Positions 24,885-33,684 of a stretch of DNA of 64,000 nucleotides are shown piece by piece; positions within the stretch are counted from its first letter, which is position 1; every line of letters starts with the position of its first letter. Under the pieces are notes generated by a model. The model did no database searches and was not told the DNA's origin. It saw only the letters and a list, made by a program, of their open reading frames with translations. The stretch lies in NCBI RefSeq assembly GCF_019396385.1, contig NZ_JAHKRN010000005.1:124001-188000 (forward strand), written 5' to 3'. A program made the translations under genes and the position numbers. Origin of the DNA: Nonomuraea harbinensis. GTDB taxonomy: Bacteria; Actinomycetota; Actinomycetes; Streptosporangiales; Streptosporangiaceae.

Positions 24885-25041
24885 GAAAGATCCTCCTCGC
24901 GTGGACGTGCCCCCAGCCAAGCCGGGCGCCGCCGCCGCGCCCACCGGGCAGGCCACCGTCCCGCGGGGTGGGGATGGCCGCACCGACTGTGCGGTCAACC
25001 TCATGGACGCAGGTCAGCTGCCTTTGTGACGATGAGGGGCG

Positions 25042-26754
25042 ATGCGTACGAATCTGGCGGCCGGGCTGATGGCCCTGATCGCGGCCGCGGGGCTGGTGGG
25101 CGGGTCGCTCCTGGAGGGCTTCACGGTCTGGCACGTGGCGTTCGTCGCCGTCGGGCTGGTCCTGCCGGTGCTGGGCTGGCTGCTGGCCGCCCGCCGGCCG
25201 GACGTGCCGTACGGCCGGCTGCTGCTGGCCGCCGCGGTGTGCTTCGGCGTCGGCATCTTCGGCGTCGGCCTGGTCGGCCGCGTGCCCGGGCTCGCGGCCC
25301 CTTCGATGGTCGCGATGGTCGTCTTCTACGCGCTGACCTGGGTGTACGTCCCGCTGCTGTTCCCCGAGGGCAGGCTGCCCTCGCGCCGGTGGCGGCCCGT
25401 CGCCTGGGGCGCGGGCGTCGCCGCCGCCGTGCACGCCGCGGGGGTGCTGATGGCGCCCCTCTTCCTCGGCGGGTCTCCGGACGTGACCGATCCCGTGCAA
25501 CTGACCGGCGTTCTCGCCGCCACCGTCGGCCAGCTCACCGTCTGGGTCGCCGGCTGGGTGGTCCTCGGCGGGCTCGTGCTGCGCTGGCGCCGCAGCCGTC
25601 CGCCGGAACGCTCGCAGTACGGCTGGATGGTCGCCGGGACCACGGCCACCCAGGTGGGAGTGCTGCTGGCGTACTTCTTCCTCTTCGGAGGGGTCGCCCT
25701 GCCGGTCGTCGGCGTGGCCGGGGCGCTGGCCATGCTGGGGGCGCTGCCCGGCGCGATCGTGGTCGCGGTCGTCCGCCACCGCCTGCTCGACCTCCGCGTC
25801 GGCCTGCGCGGCTCGCGGCTGCTCCTGGTGTTCGACGTGCGGCCGACCGTGCAGGAGGTGCTGTCCAGCCTCGGCCCGGAGCTGGAGGACAGCCGTGAGC
25901 CCGTCGAGCAGCTCGGCAGACTGGCCATGGCCGTGCGCACCGGCCTGGAGACCCGCTGGGCCGCCGTCACGCTCGCCGACGGCCGCCGGGTGGTCTCCGG
26001 GCCGGAGGACGGTCCCGCCGCGATCACCCTGCCCGTGCTCGGCGGGCAGGGGCGGATCGAGTGCGGCCCGCGTGCCCACGGCCGCCTGTCCGGCGAGGAC
26101 CGGCGTTTCCTGGAGGCGCTGGCCGTACCCGCCGGGCTGGCTATCCAGAGCGCCGGACTGGCCACCCGCCTGGTCAACGCGCAGGAGGCCGAGCGGCGGC
26201 GCATCGAGCGCAACATCCACGACGGCGTGCAGCAGCAGCTCGTCGCCCTCATCGCCGGCATCGAGCTGGCCCGCGCCACCGGCGGCGGCACCGGGACGCT
26301 CGGGAACCTCCGCGAGCAGGCCCGCCAGACCCTCGCCGACCTGCGCGAGCTCGCGGCGGGCATCCACCCGTCGGCGCTCAGCCAGGGCGGCCTGGTGGAG
26401 GCCGTCGAGGAGCGCTGCGCCCGGCTGCCGGTGCACGTCCAGGTGCTCGCCGGCCGGGAGCTGCGGGCCGAGCGGTTCCCCGACGAGGTCGAGGGCGCGA
26501 TGTACTTCACGGTGAGCGAGGCCGTCGCCAACGCGCTCAAGCACGCGGGGGCGGCCAGGATAGAGGTGCGGCTGTCCCGGGAGAAGGGGCGGCTCGGCGC
26601 CACGGTGACCGACGACGGCACGGGGTTCGAGGCGCGGCCCGGCGTGCTCGCCACGCTGGCCGACCGGCTCGGCGCGCTGGGCGGCGGGCTGCGGGTCAAG
26701 AGCGGGCGCGGAGAGGGGACACGGGTGGACGCGTGGGTGCCGGTCGATGGGTGA
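25042..26754 (+). CDS. Membrane sensor histidine kinase (NarL-type, HisKA_3)
   Basis: A 570-residue kinase. The first 240 residues hold about eight hydrophobic segments forming an integral membrane sensor. A GAF-like segment follows (about 280-380). The dimerisation helix carries the phosphoacceptor His393 in RRRIERNIHDGVQQQLVAL, and a C-terminal HATPase has the N-box EAVANALKHAGA and G-box DDGTGFEA. It phosphorylates the response regulator encoded directly downstream; the two genes overlap by 8 bp. The trigger is not recognisable from sequence. Confidence 0.93.
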   Translation: MRTNLAAGLMALIAAAGLVGGSLLEGFTVWHVAFVAVGLVLPVLGWLLAARRPDVPYGRLLLAAAVCFGVGIFGVGLVGRVPGLAAPSMVAMVVFYALTWVYVPLLFPEGRLPSRRWRPVAWGAGVAAAVHAAGVLMAPLFLGGSPDVTDPVQLTGVLAATVGQLTVWVAGWVVLGGLVLRWRRSRPPERSQYGWMVAGTTATQVGVLLAYFFLFGGVALPVVGVAGALAMLGALPGAIVVAVVRHRLLDLRVGLRGSRLLLVFDVRPTVQEVLSSLGPELEDSREPVEQLGRLAMAVRTGLETRWAAVTLADGRRVVSGPEDGPAAITLPVLGGQGRIECGPRAHGRLSGEDRRFLEALAVPAGLAIQSAGLATRLVNAQEAERRRIERNIHDGVQQQLVALIAGIELARATGGGTGTLGNLREQARQTLADLRELAAGIHPSALSQGGLVEAVEERCARLPVHVQVLAGRELRAERFPDEVEGAMYFTVSEAVANALKHAGAARIEVRLSREKGRLGATVTDDGTGFEARPGVLATLADRLGALGGGLRVKSGRGEGTRVDAWVPVDG

Positions 26755-27415
26755 CGCGATCAGGACGGTCCTGGCCGACGACCACTACCTGGTGCGCGAG
26801 GGCACTAGGCAGCTGCTGGAGACGTCCGGCGGGGTCACCGTCGTCAGCGCGGTCGGCGACGCCGACGAGCTGCTCGACGCGGTGCGCAGGCTGCGGCCCG
26901 ACGTGGTGGTCACCGACATCAGGATGCCCGGCGGCGACTGGCGGCAGGGCTTCGAGGGCATCGACGCCGCGCACACGGTGCGGGCGGCGCACCCGGGGGT
27001 CGGCATCGTGGTGCTGTCGCAGTACTCCGACGCGCTGTCCGCGCTGGAGCTGTTCAAGCACGGCACCGAGGGCTTCGCCTACCTGCTGAAGGACCGGGTC
27101 GGCGACCTGGACGAGCTGCTCGGCGCGATCAGGGCGGTGGCCTCCGGCGGCTCGGTCATCGACCCGAAGGTCGTCGAGGGCCTGATGGCGAGACACGACC
27201 TGCGCGGCGAGCCGGAGTCGCTCACCCCGCGGGAGCGCGACGTGCTCCGCGAGATGGCCCACGGCCGCTCCAACGGCGCCATCGCCAGGGCCCTGCACCT
27301 GTCGGTGTCGTCGGTGGAGAAGAACGTCAACTCCATCTTCACCAAGCTCGGCCTGGAGGTCAGCGCCGACGTGCACCGCAGGGTGGCGGCCGTGCTCGCC
27401 TACCTGAGGCCCTGA
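26747..27415 (+). CDS. NarL/FixJ-family response regulator
   Basis: A 222-residue regulator. The receiver domain has the acidic pair DD at 11-12, the phosphoacceptor Asp57 in VVVTDIRMP and a conserved Lys in LLKDRVGD. The C-terminal LuxR-type helix-turn-helix runs from SLTPRERDVLREMAHG to VEKNVNSIFTKLGL. It is partnered with the preceding kinase and overlaps it by 8 bp. Promoters controlled are unknown. The 3' end overlaps the convergent spermidine-synthase-like gene by 16 bp. Confidence 0.93.
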   Translation: MGDAIRTVLADDHYLVREGTRQLLETSGGVTVVSAVGDADELLDAVRRLRPDVVVTDIRMPGGDWRQGFEGIDAAHTVRAAHPGVGIVVLSQYSDALSALELFKHGTEGFAYLLKDRVGDLDELLGAIRAVASGGSVIDPKVVEGLMARHDLRGEPESLTPRERDVLREMAHGRSNGAIARALHLSVSSVEKNVNSIFTKLGLEVSADVHRRVAAVLAYLRP

Positions 27416-28233
27416 CCGAACACCGCGGGCGGCGGCACCGGTGCGAGCACCGCGTCGCCGTCCTTGATCGGGGCGGCTCCGGCGACGAAGTTCTCCAGCG
27501 CTTCCCCGTACACGCACCTGGCCTGGGTGAGGCCGCCGGCGGCGCGGCGGGTGAGCGGGTCGAGCGGCAGCTCGGCGCGCGAGGCGGCGACGATCAGGTT
27601 GCCGAACCGGCGCCCGCGCATCACCCCGGGCTCGGCCAGCAGGGCGACGTGGCGGAAGGCGCCGGTGACGGTGGCGAGCAGGCGCCTGGCGAAGGCCAGG
27701 CCCTTGCCGTCGGCCAGGTTGACCAGCAGCGTGCCGGAGGGGCGCAGGACGCGGGCGACGTCGCCGAGATACTCCACCGTGGCCAGCTCCACCGGCATGG
27801 TGGCGCCGGTGAACGCGTCCAGCACCACGAGGTCGGCCGAGGAGTCCCAGACCTTGGCGGTGCCCTCCCGGCCGCCCGCGATGATCATTTTGAGCTTGGG
27901 CACCGAGCGCAGGTCGAGCTGCTCGCGCACCAGGTTGACCAGGAGACCGTCGGGTTCGATCACGATGTGCCGGGAGCCCGGCCGGGTGGCGGCGACGTAG
28001 CGGGGGATCGTGCAGGCGCCGCCGCCCACGTGCACGCAGCTCAGCGGGCCCTCGTCGAGCAGGTCGATGACGTCGGCCATGAGGCGGACGTATTCGAATT
28101 CCAGAAATGTCGGGTCTTGTAGGTCCACATAGGACTGAGGTACGCCATCCTTGGACAGCACCCAGCCGTCCTGCCTGTCCAGGTCCCGGAGCAGCTCCAC
28201 CTCGCCGAAGGTCACCGGGTACTGGCCGGGCAT
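27400..28233 (-). CDS. Spermidine-synthase-like methyltransferase-fold protein
   Basis: A 277-residue Rossmann-fold protein of the spermidine synthase-like group. It has the nucleotide motif CVHVGGGACTIPRYV, the acidic strand IVIEPDGLLV, and ADLVVLDAFTGATMP where polyamine synthases place the active-site Asp. It lacks the N-terminal barrel of true SpeE. These actinobacterial proteins are poorly characterised, and some act as methyltransferases. The start at 28233 has GAGGG five bases upstream; an in-frame ATG at 28263 with AGGAGG only two bases away is the alternative. It diverges from the PBP gene. Confidence 0.8.
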   Translation of the reverse strand: MPGQYPVTFGEVELLRDLDRQDGWVLSKDGVPQSYVDLQDPTFLEFEYVRLMADVIDLLDEGPLSCVHVGGGACTIPRYVAATRPGSRHIVIEPDGLLVNLVREQLDLRSVPKLKMIIAGGREGTAKVWDSSADLVVLDAFTGATMPVELATVEYLGDVARVLRPSGTLLVNLADGKGLAFARRLLATVTGAFRHVALLAEPGVMRGRRFGNLIVAASRAELPLDPLTRRAAGGLTQARCVYGEALENFVAGAAPIKDGDAVLAPVPPPAVFGQGLR

Positions 28234-28282
28234 CGGTTCCCTCTGTCCACGTGCCACGTTCATCTCCTCCTGGGAGAACCGT

Positions 28283-29818
28283 ATGCGACAGCGCAGGCTG
28301 ATTGTGGTCGTAGGCGCAGTTGTGGCCGTTATCGCCGCAGTGGCTTTCGCGGTCTCGGCCGCCGGCGGCGTCGAGGGCAGCGCCGCCGACACCTCGGCCG
28401 CGTACTTCCAGGCCTGGCGGGACGGCGACGTGGTCGCCATGTCGCGGCTGGTGGACCGGCCTCCCGGCGACTTCAGGCAGTGGCACGAGGCGATGGGCGG
28501 CGCCCTCGGCGTGGAGCGGCTGCGGCTGGAGCCCGGGGACGTCGAACGCACCGGCGAGGAGACGGCCGAGGTGACGTTCACCGGGGTCAGGGAGCTGGAG
28601 GAGCTGGGCGAGTGGCCGTTCGACGGCACGCTCAGGCTGGCGGTGCGCGACCGGCAGTGGAAGGTCCTCTGGCAGCCCGAGACCCTGCACCCGCTGCTCA
28701 AGGACGGCGGCACGATCGAGCTCGTCGAGCTGTTCGGCTCCCCGGCCGAGCAGGTCACCAGGGAGGGCGACAAGATCCCGCACAACAGCTACGCCGACGC
28801 CCACCTGCGGCCGCTGCGCGACGACCGGGAGGAGGGCGAGCCGGTGGGCTGGGTGCTGGTGGCCAAGGCGCCGGGGAAGCCGGACCGGGAGCTGCTGAGC
28901 GCGCGGCCGGAGACCCGGCGCCAGCGGACCACGCTGTCGCGCTCGGTGCAGGCGGCGGCCGCGCGGGCGCTCGACGCGAGCTCCGACGCGGCCATCGTGG
29001 CGATCCAGCCCAGCAGCGGCGACATCCTCGCGGTGGCCGACCGGCTGAAGAGCGGCTTCAGCGCGTTGAAGGACGTGTTCCCGCCCGGCTCCACGTTCAA
29101 GGTCATCACGGCCGCGGCGCTGCTGGAGTCGGGGCTCGGCCCGGGTGACCAGGTGGCGTGTCCCGGCACGTACACGATCCCCGGCCATCGCACCCTCCGC
29201 AACGACGGCGAGGTGGCGCGCGGCGCCGTCTCCTTCACCGACGCGTTCGCGTACTCCTGCAACACCACGTTCGTCGAGCAGTCGCTCGCCCGGCTGGGCG
29301 TGGCCGACCTGCCGGAGACGGCCTCCCGGTGGGGCTTCGGGCGCGCGCTGCCGACCGGCGCGGGCGGCTTCTGCGGCTCGATCCAGGAGGCGGACGGGCC
29401 CGACCAGCGCGCCGCCGACGCCATCGGGCAGGGCTCGGTCACGGCCAGCCCGCTCTGCATGGCGACGGTCGCCGCCGCGGTGCAGAACGGCACCTGGCGG
29501 GCGCCCAGGCTGGTGCCGGAGAAGGAGGCCACCCGCATCGACGGCCCCGCACCCGACCCCGTGGAGCTGGACCAGGGAGTGGTGGCCGGGCTGCGGGCGA
29601 TGATGCGCGCGGTCGTGGACCACGGCACGGCCGGCGGCGCGGGGCTGCCCGGTGACCTTTCGGGCAAGACCGGCACCGCCGAGGTCGTGGACGGCGCCCC
29701 GCACGCGTGGTTCATCGGTTACCGCGGCGACCTGGCCTTCTCCGTCTTCGTCAGGCACGGCGGCTCGGGCCGGTCGGCGGCGGTGCCGATCGCCGCCCGC
29801 TTCTTGAACGGACTCTAA
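28283..29818 (+). CDS. Class B penicillin-binding protein (MecA_N + transpeptidase)
   Basis: A 511-residue anchored transpeptidase. An N-terminal membrane helix (residues 5-27) is followed by an NTF2-like MecA_N domain (about 35-150), a short linker, and the transpeptidase domain with Ser270 in PGSTFK, SCN in YSCNTTF and KTG in SGKTGTAEV. All catalytic motifs are intact, so it should cross-link peptidoglycan at the outer membrane face. MecA_N PBPs are often low-affinity for beta-lactams. GGGAG lies six bases before the ATG. The gene is followed by a hemolysin III gene whose operator-like palindrome overlaps this stop codon. Confidence 0.92.
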   Translation: MRQRRLIVVVGAVVAVIAAVAFAVSAAGGVEGSAADTSAAYFQAWRDGDVVAMSRLVDRPPGDFRQWHEAMGGALGVERLRLEPGDVERTGEETAEVTFTGVRELEELGEWPFDGTLRLAVRDRQWKVLWQPETLHPLLKDGGTIELVELFGSPAEQVTREGDKIPHNSYADAHLRPLRDDREEGEPVGWVLVAKAPGKPDRELLSARPETRRQRTTLSRSVQAAAARALDASSDAAIVAIQPSSGDILAVADRLKSGFSALKDVFPPGSTFKVITAAALLESGLGPGDQVACPGTYTIPGHRTLRNDGEVARGAVSFTDAFAYSCNTTFVEQSLARLGVADLPETASRWGFGRALPTGAGGFCGSIQEADGPDQRAADAIGQGSVTASPLCMATVAAAVQNGTWRAPRLVPEKEATRIDGPAPDPVELDQGVVAGLRAMMRAVVDHGTAGGAGLPGDLSGKTGTAEVVDGAPHAWFIGYRGDLAFSVFVRHGGSGRSAAVPIAARFLNGL

Positions 29819-29836
29819 CTTACGGTACCGTAGGTT
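29817..29836. promoter_or_regulatory. Palindromic operator-like site before hemolysin III
   Basis: AACTTACGGTACCGTAGGTT is a 20-bp near-palindrome with a perfect 12-bp core, TACGGTACCGTA. It lies 2 bp before the ATG and overlaps the upstream stop codon. It replaces a ribosome site, so it is probably a TetR-type repressor site on a promoter for a leaderless transcript. Confidence 0.55.
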
Positions 29837-29838
29837 AT

Positions 29839-30483
29839 ATGACGACGATCTCCGTTAAGCCCATTCTGCGGGGGTGGTTGCACGCGGGAGCGTTGCCCGT
29901 GACCATGATCGCGGGCATCGTGCTCGTGGCGCTCGGCCCGACCCTCCAGGCCCGCCTCGCCTCGGCCGTCTACGCGATCACTTCAGGGCTGCTCTTCGGC
30001 ATCTCGGCCACCTATCACCGCGGCACGCTCGGCCCCAGGCTCGCCGAGTGGCTGCGCCGGTTCGACCACGCCAACATCTACCTGATCATCGCGGGCACGT
30101 ACACGCCGTTCGCGCTGCTCGCGCTCGACGGCGCCGCGCGGATCGCCGTGCTCGCCGTCACCTGGGGCGGGGCGCTCGCGGGCGTGCTGTTCAGGGTGCT
30201 GTGGATGGGCGCGCCGCGCTGGCTCTACACCGTCCTGTATCTCGCGCTCGGCTGGACCGCGATCTTCGTGATGCCGCAGCTCCTGCGGGGCGCCGGGGTG
30301 GCCGCCGTGGTGCTGGTCGCCGTCGGCGGCGTCTTCTACAGCGCCGGCGCCGTCGTGTACGGGCTGCGCCGGCCGGATCCCTCGCCCCGCTGGTTCGGCT
30401 ACCACGAGGTGTTCCACGCCTTCACCCTGGCCGCCTACCTGGTGCAGTACGTCGCGGTGTCGATCGTGGTCTACTCCCAATGA
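29839..30483 (+). CDS. Hemolysin III / PAQR-family membrane protein
   Basis: A 214-residue integral membrane protein with seven hydrophobic segments. It has the PAQR-family metal motif residues: SATYHRG in the second segment, FDHANIYLIIAGTYTPF, and HEVFHAFTLAA near the C-terminus. These conserved Asp/His/Ser positions form the zinc site of PAQR hydrolases. Bacterial members are annotated hemolysin III, but probably act on membrane lipids. There is no clear ribosome site, which fits a leaderless start. Confidence 0.9.
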   Translation: MTTISVKPILRGWLHAGALPVTMIAGIVLVALGPTLQARLASAVYAITSGLLFGISATYHRGTLGPRLAEWLRRFDHANIYLIIAGTYTPFALLALDGAARIAVLAVTWGGALAGVLFRVLWMGAPRWLYTVLYLALGWTAIFVMPQLLRGAGVAAVVLVAVGGVFYSAGAVVYGLRRPDPSPRWFGYHEVFHAFTLAAYLVQYVAVSIVVYSQ

Positions 30484-30543
30484 TCGCCCATTCTTGACCA
30501 TGCCGAGGGATGCCCCGACGGCTCGCGCGGACATCAGGGAAGA

Positions 30544-31071
30544 ATGGAGCAGCAACTCGCGCGTACCTGGTGGATGCCGCTCGTCCGGGGCATCGCGGCC
30601 GTGATCTTCGGCATCCTGGCACTGATCTGGCCGGGCATCACCCTGCTGGTGCTGGTGATCTTCTTCGGCGCCTACGCGATCGTCGACGGCATCGTCGCGA
30701 TCTACTCCGCGTACCGCCACGAGGTGCGGTCGCGGGCGTGGGCCGTGGCCCTCGGCGTCATCGGCATCCTGGCCGGCCTCGCCGCCTTCATCTGGCCGGG
30801 CATCACCTCGCTCGTGCTGCTGTACCTCATCGCCCTCTGGGCGATCTTCACCGGCATCGCGGAGATCGCGGACGGGATCCAGCTGCGCAAGGTCATCTCC
30901 AACGAGTGGATGCTCATCCTGGGCGGCGTGCTGTCGGTCATCTTCGGCGTGCTGCTCCTGCTCTGGCCGGCCGCCGGGCTGCTCAGCCTCGTCTGGCTGG
31001 TCGGGATCTTCGCGCTGCTGTACGGGATCACGCTGATCGCGCTGTCTTTCCGGTTGAAAAAGATAGCCTAA
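30544..31071 (+). CDS. HdeD/DUF308-family membrane protein
   Basis: A 175-residue protein with six hydrophobic segments. It contains the tandem repeats typical of HdeD/DUF308 proteins: GILALIWPGITLLVLVIFFGAY, AFIWPGITSLVLLYLIALW and VLLLLWPAAGLLSLVWLVGI, each with a LWPG/IWPG turn. E. coli HdeD is an acid-stress membrane protein; the actinobacterial copies are uncharacterised. AGGGAAG lies just upstream of the ATG. It appears monocistronic, between hemolysin III and the lysine transaminase. Confidence 0.9.
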   Translation: MEQQLARTWWMPLVRGIAAVIFGILALIWPGITLLVLVIFFGAYAIVDGIVAIYSAYRHEVRSRAWAVALGVIGILAGLAAFIWPGITSLVLLYLIALWAIFTGIAEIADGIQLRKVISNEWMLILGGVLSVIFGVLLLLWPAAGLLSLVWLVGIFALLYGITLIALSFRLKKIA

Positions 31072-31155
31072 TGGGGAGATGATCCGTAAATTTTATGGAT
31101 GAATCCGGGTTACGGTGGGGAATATATGGCATGTCCGGCCGAATGCGGAGGAGAC

Positions 31156-32436
31156 ATGGACGTTCACGCCCGCCTTGCCCGCCACCTGCTCGTCGACGGA
31201 TACAGGCTCGTACTCGACCTCGAACTCAGCCAGGGCTCGTGGCTCGTCGACGCCCGCGACGGCCGGCGCTACCTCGACTTCTACACGTTCTTCGCCTCCG
31301 CGCCGCTCGGCGTGAACCCGCCCTTCGACCCCGACTTCGCCCGCCTGCTCGGCCAGGTCGCCCGCAACAAGCCGGCCAACCCCGACATGTACACCGAGCA
31401 CCTCGCCGACTTCGTCGACACCTTCACCCGGGTGCTCGGCGACCCCGCCCTGCCCCACCTGTTCTTCGTCGAGGGCGGCGCGCTGGCCGTGGAGAACGCG
31501 CTCAAGGTCGCCTTCGACTGGAAGAGCCGCCGCAACGAGGCCGCCGGTCGCCCGCGCGAGCTCGGCACCCGGGTCCTCCACCTCACCCAGGCCTTCCACG
31601 GCCGCAGCGGCTACACGCTGAGCCTGACCAACACCGATCCGGTCAAGACCGACCGGTTCCCCACCTTCGACTGGCCGCGCGTCGAGGTGCCCGCCATCCA
31701 CGCAGGCGACGTCGAGGCGGCCGAGGAGCGCGCGCTGGCCCAGGCCCGCGCCGCCTTCGAACGGCATCCGCACGACATCGCCTGCTTCATCGCCGAGCCC
31801 ATCCAGGGCGAGGGCGGCGACAACCACATGCGGCCGGAGTTCCTGCGGGCCATGCAGGACCTGTGCCACGAGCACGACGCCCTGTTCGTCCTGGACGAGG
31901 TGCAGACGGGCGGCGGCACCACCGGCACCCCCTGGGCCTACCAGCAGCTCGGGCTGCAGCCGGACATCGTGGCCTTCGCCAAGAAGGTCCAGGTCGGCGG
32001 CATCATGGCGGGGCGGCGCGTGGACGAGGTGCCCGGCAACGTCTTCGAACGCAGCGGGCGGATCAACTCCACCTGGGGCGGCGGGCTGGTCGACATGGTG
32101 CGCAGCCGCGGCATCCTGGAGATCGTCGAACGCGACGGGCTCATCCCGCGGGCGGCCGCCCTCGGCACCACCATCCTGGAGCGGCTGACCAAGCTGGAGG
32201 CCGAGCACCCGGAGACCGTGTCCGGCGTCCGGGGGCGCGGGCTCATGTGCGCCTTCGACCTGCCGGCGCCGTCCGACAGGGACGCCCTGGTCACCCGGCT
32301 GCGCGAGGAGGCGGGAGTCCTGGTCCTGCCGTGCGGGCCCAGGTCGGTCCGCCTGCGCCCGGCGCTCAACATCCCGGAGCAGGACGTGGACCACGGCCTC
32401 ACGGCCCTGTCCGCCCTCCTGGAGACGGCTCCGTAG
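31156..32436 (+). CDS. lat: L-lysine 6-transaminase
   Basis: A 426-residue class III aminotransferase with the specific features of lysine 6-aminotransferases. It has the N-terminal YLDFYTFFASAPLGVNPP, ALAVENALKVAFDWKSRRN, EPIQGEGGDNHMR, DEVQTGGGTTGTPWAYQQLG and the Schiff-base lysine in AFAKKVQVGGI. It moves the epsilon-amino group of lysine to 2-oxoglutarate, giving piperideine-6-carboxylate, which leads to alpha-aminoadipate for lysine catabolism or beta-lactam precursors. GGAGG lies four bases before the ATG, which decides this start over 31099. No other beta-lactam biosynthesis genes are adjacent. Confidence 0.92.
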   Translation: MDVHARLARHLLVDGYRLVLDLELSQGSWLVDARDGRRYLDFYTFFASAPLGVNPPFDPDFARLLGQVARNKPANPDMYTEHLADFVDTFTRVLGDPALPHLFFVEGGALAVENALKVAFDWKSRRNEAAGRPRELGTRVLHLTQAFHGRSGYTLSLTNTDPVKTDRFPTFDWPRVEVPAIHAGDVEAAEERALAQARAAFERHPHDIACFIAEPIQGEGGDNHMRPEFLRAMQDLCHEHDALFVLDEVQTGGGTTGTPWAYQQLGLQPDIVAFAKKVQVGGIMAGRRVDEVPGNVFERSGRINSTWGGGLVDMVRSRGILEIVERDGLIPRAAALGTTILERLTKLEAEHPETVSGVRGRGLMCAFDLPAPSDRDALVTRLREEAGVLVLPCGPRSVRLRPALNIPEQDVDHGLTALSALLETAP

Positions 32437-32493
32437 CCGCCTCTGTCCGAGCGCGCGCGCCTCAGGGGAGGGCGCGCACGCTCCGAAACGGGA

Positions 32494-32721
32494 TCACTCC
32501 GTGGTACGGGACCGCCAGAGGCCGATGGCACGGACGCGGGAGTCCACGCCGAGCTTGGCATAGATGCGGTTGACGTGGTTCTTGACCGTTTTCTCGCTGA
32601 GAAACAGTCGCTGTGCGATCTGGCTGTTGGACTGTCCTGTCGCGATCAGGTCCATGACCTCGGCCTCACGCTTGCTCAAGGACGTGAACGCGCTGTCGAA
32701 CGCTGCGTCGTCGACTCTCAT
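32494..32721 (-). CDS. Solo LuxR-type helix-turn-helix protein
   Basis: A 75-residue protein consisting almost only of a GerE/LuxR DNA-binding domain. It runs from [20 protein letters not shown] to the recognition helix [18 protein letters not shown]. There is no receiver or ligand domain. It is likely a small regulator that dimerises through the HTH domain and may be controlled by expression level alone, as with other short LuxR-type developmental regulators in actinomycetes. Its targets are unknown. Confidence 0.88.
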   Translation of the reverse strand: MRVDDAAFDSAFTSLSKREAEVMDLIATGQSNSQIAQRLFLSEKTVKNHVNRIYAKLGVDSRVRAIGLWRSRTTE

Positions 32722-32829
32722 CCGGCCTCCGGGGCGCGCAGACGGTCAGATCGCCGAGTCCCCCCAACCAACCGGCGTTAGCGGTAGACAGCGAGCATAA
32801 CTCGCATTGACATGTTTTTGGGGAGTTGT

Positions 32830-32874
32830 CGGAAGAAAACGGCAACGGCCGGTCCCGAAGAACCGGCCGTTGCC
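32830..32874 (-). terminator. Terminator of tRNA-His
   Basis: A perfect 13-bp inverted repeat (arms GGCAACGGCCGGT and ACCGGCCGTTGCC, 8-nt loop) lies four bases past the tRNA 3' end in its direction of transcription. It is followed by GTTTTCTTCC, a T-rich tail. Confidence 0.92.
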
Positions 32875-32877
32875 CTC

Positions 32878-32954
32878 TGGGGTGAGTGAAGGGACTTGAA
32901 CCCTCGACATCCAGGACCACAACCTGGCGCTCTGCCAACTGAGCTACACCCACC
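32878..32954 (-). tRNA. tRNA-His (anticodon GTG)
   Basis: A complete cloverleaf on the minus strand. The acceptor pairs GTGGGTG with CACTCAC, with the extra 5' G(-1) opposite C73 that is specific to tRNA-His. The D-arm GCTCAGTTGGCAGAGC, anticodon stem CCAGG/CCTGG with loop TTGTGGT (anticodon GTG) and T-arm GAGGGTTCAAGTCCCTT are present. The CCA end is encoded. An intrinsic terminator follows. Confidence 0.97.
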
Positions 32955-33020
32955 ATCGCGCCGTCCGCAAGAACGGCACAGGAAGAGTGTAGCGGTGTTC
33001 GGGAGTCTTCACGCCACCCG

Positions 33021-33614
33021 TTAACCGCTGACACGCTCCGCGAGTGTCCGGGCCGTCGCCGAGTCAGGCCCGGGCTGGCCGACGAACACGGCAGCCCGAT
33101 AGTAACGCAGCTCCCGGATGCTCTCCAGGATGTCGGCCAGAGCCCGGTGGCCGCCCTGCTTCTCGGGCGCGGCGAAGTAGACGCGGGGATACCACCGCCG
33201 CGACAGCTCCTTGATCGACGACACGTCGACCATGCGGTAGTGGAGGTAGGCGTCGACCGCCGGCATGTCCCTGGCCAGGAACGTGCGGTCGGTGCCGATC
33301 GAGTTGCCGCACAGCGGAGCCTTCTTCGGCTCGGGGACGTGGCGCCGGATGTAGTCGAGCACCAGCGACTCGGCCTCGGCCAGCGTGACCCCGGTCGCCA
33401 GCTCCGGCAGCAGCCCCGACGCGGTGTGCATCTCGCGGACGACCCCCGACATCTGCTCCAGTGACTCCGGCGGCGGCTTGATGATCACATCCACGCCGCT
33501 GTCGAGCTGGTTGAGCTCGCTGTCGGTGACGATGCACGCCACCTCGACGAGCGCGTCGCGCCCGAGGTCGAGACCCGTCATCTCGCAGTCGATCCAGACC
33601 AGGGAATCACTCAT
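33021..33614 (-). CDS. orn: Oligoribonuclease
   Basis: A 197-residue DEDDh exonuclease. ExoI motif: [10 protein letters not shown] (Asp9, Glu11). Exo[18 protein letters not shown]. ExoIII: the conserved [14 protein letters not shown] block with His and Asp. It degrades di- to pentaribonucleotides, including pGpG from c-di-GMP turnover, and is often essential in actinobacteria. The start at MSDSLVW is preferred over 33662 because the family begins there. It is transcribed leftward, toward the tRNA-His gene. Confidence 0.96.
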   Translation of the reverse strand: MSDSLVWIDCEMTGLDLGRDALVEVACIVTDSELNQLDSGVDVIIKPPPESLEQMSGVVREMHTASGLLPELATGVTLAEAESLVLDYIRRHVPEPKKAPLCGNSIGTDRTFLARDMPAVDAYLHYRMVDVSSIKELSRRWYPRVYFAAPEKQGGHRALADILESIRELRYYRAAVFVGQPGPDSATARTLAERVSG

Positions 33615-33684
33615 GCGTACTCCTCGCCGCAGCGGCCCGGAGCGACCCGTCCGCCTGCTCATGCCACCAGCCTAGTGCCACTCG

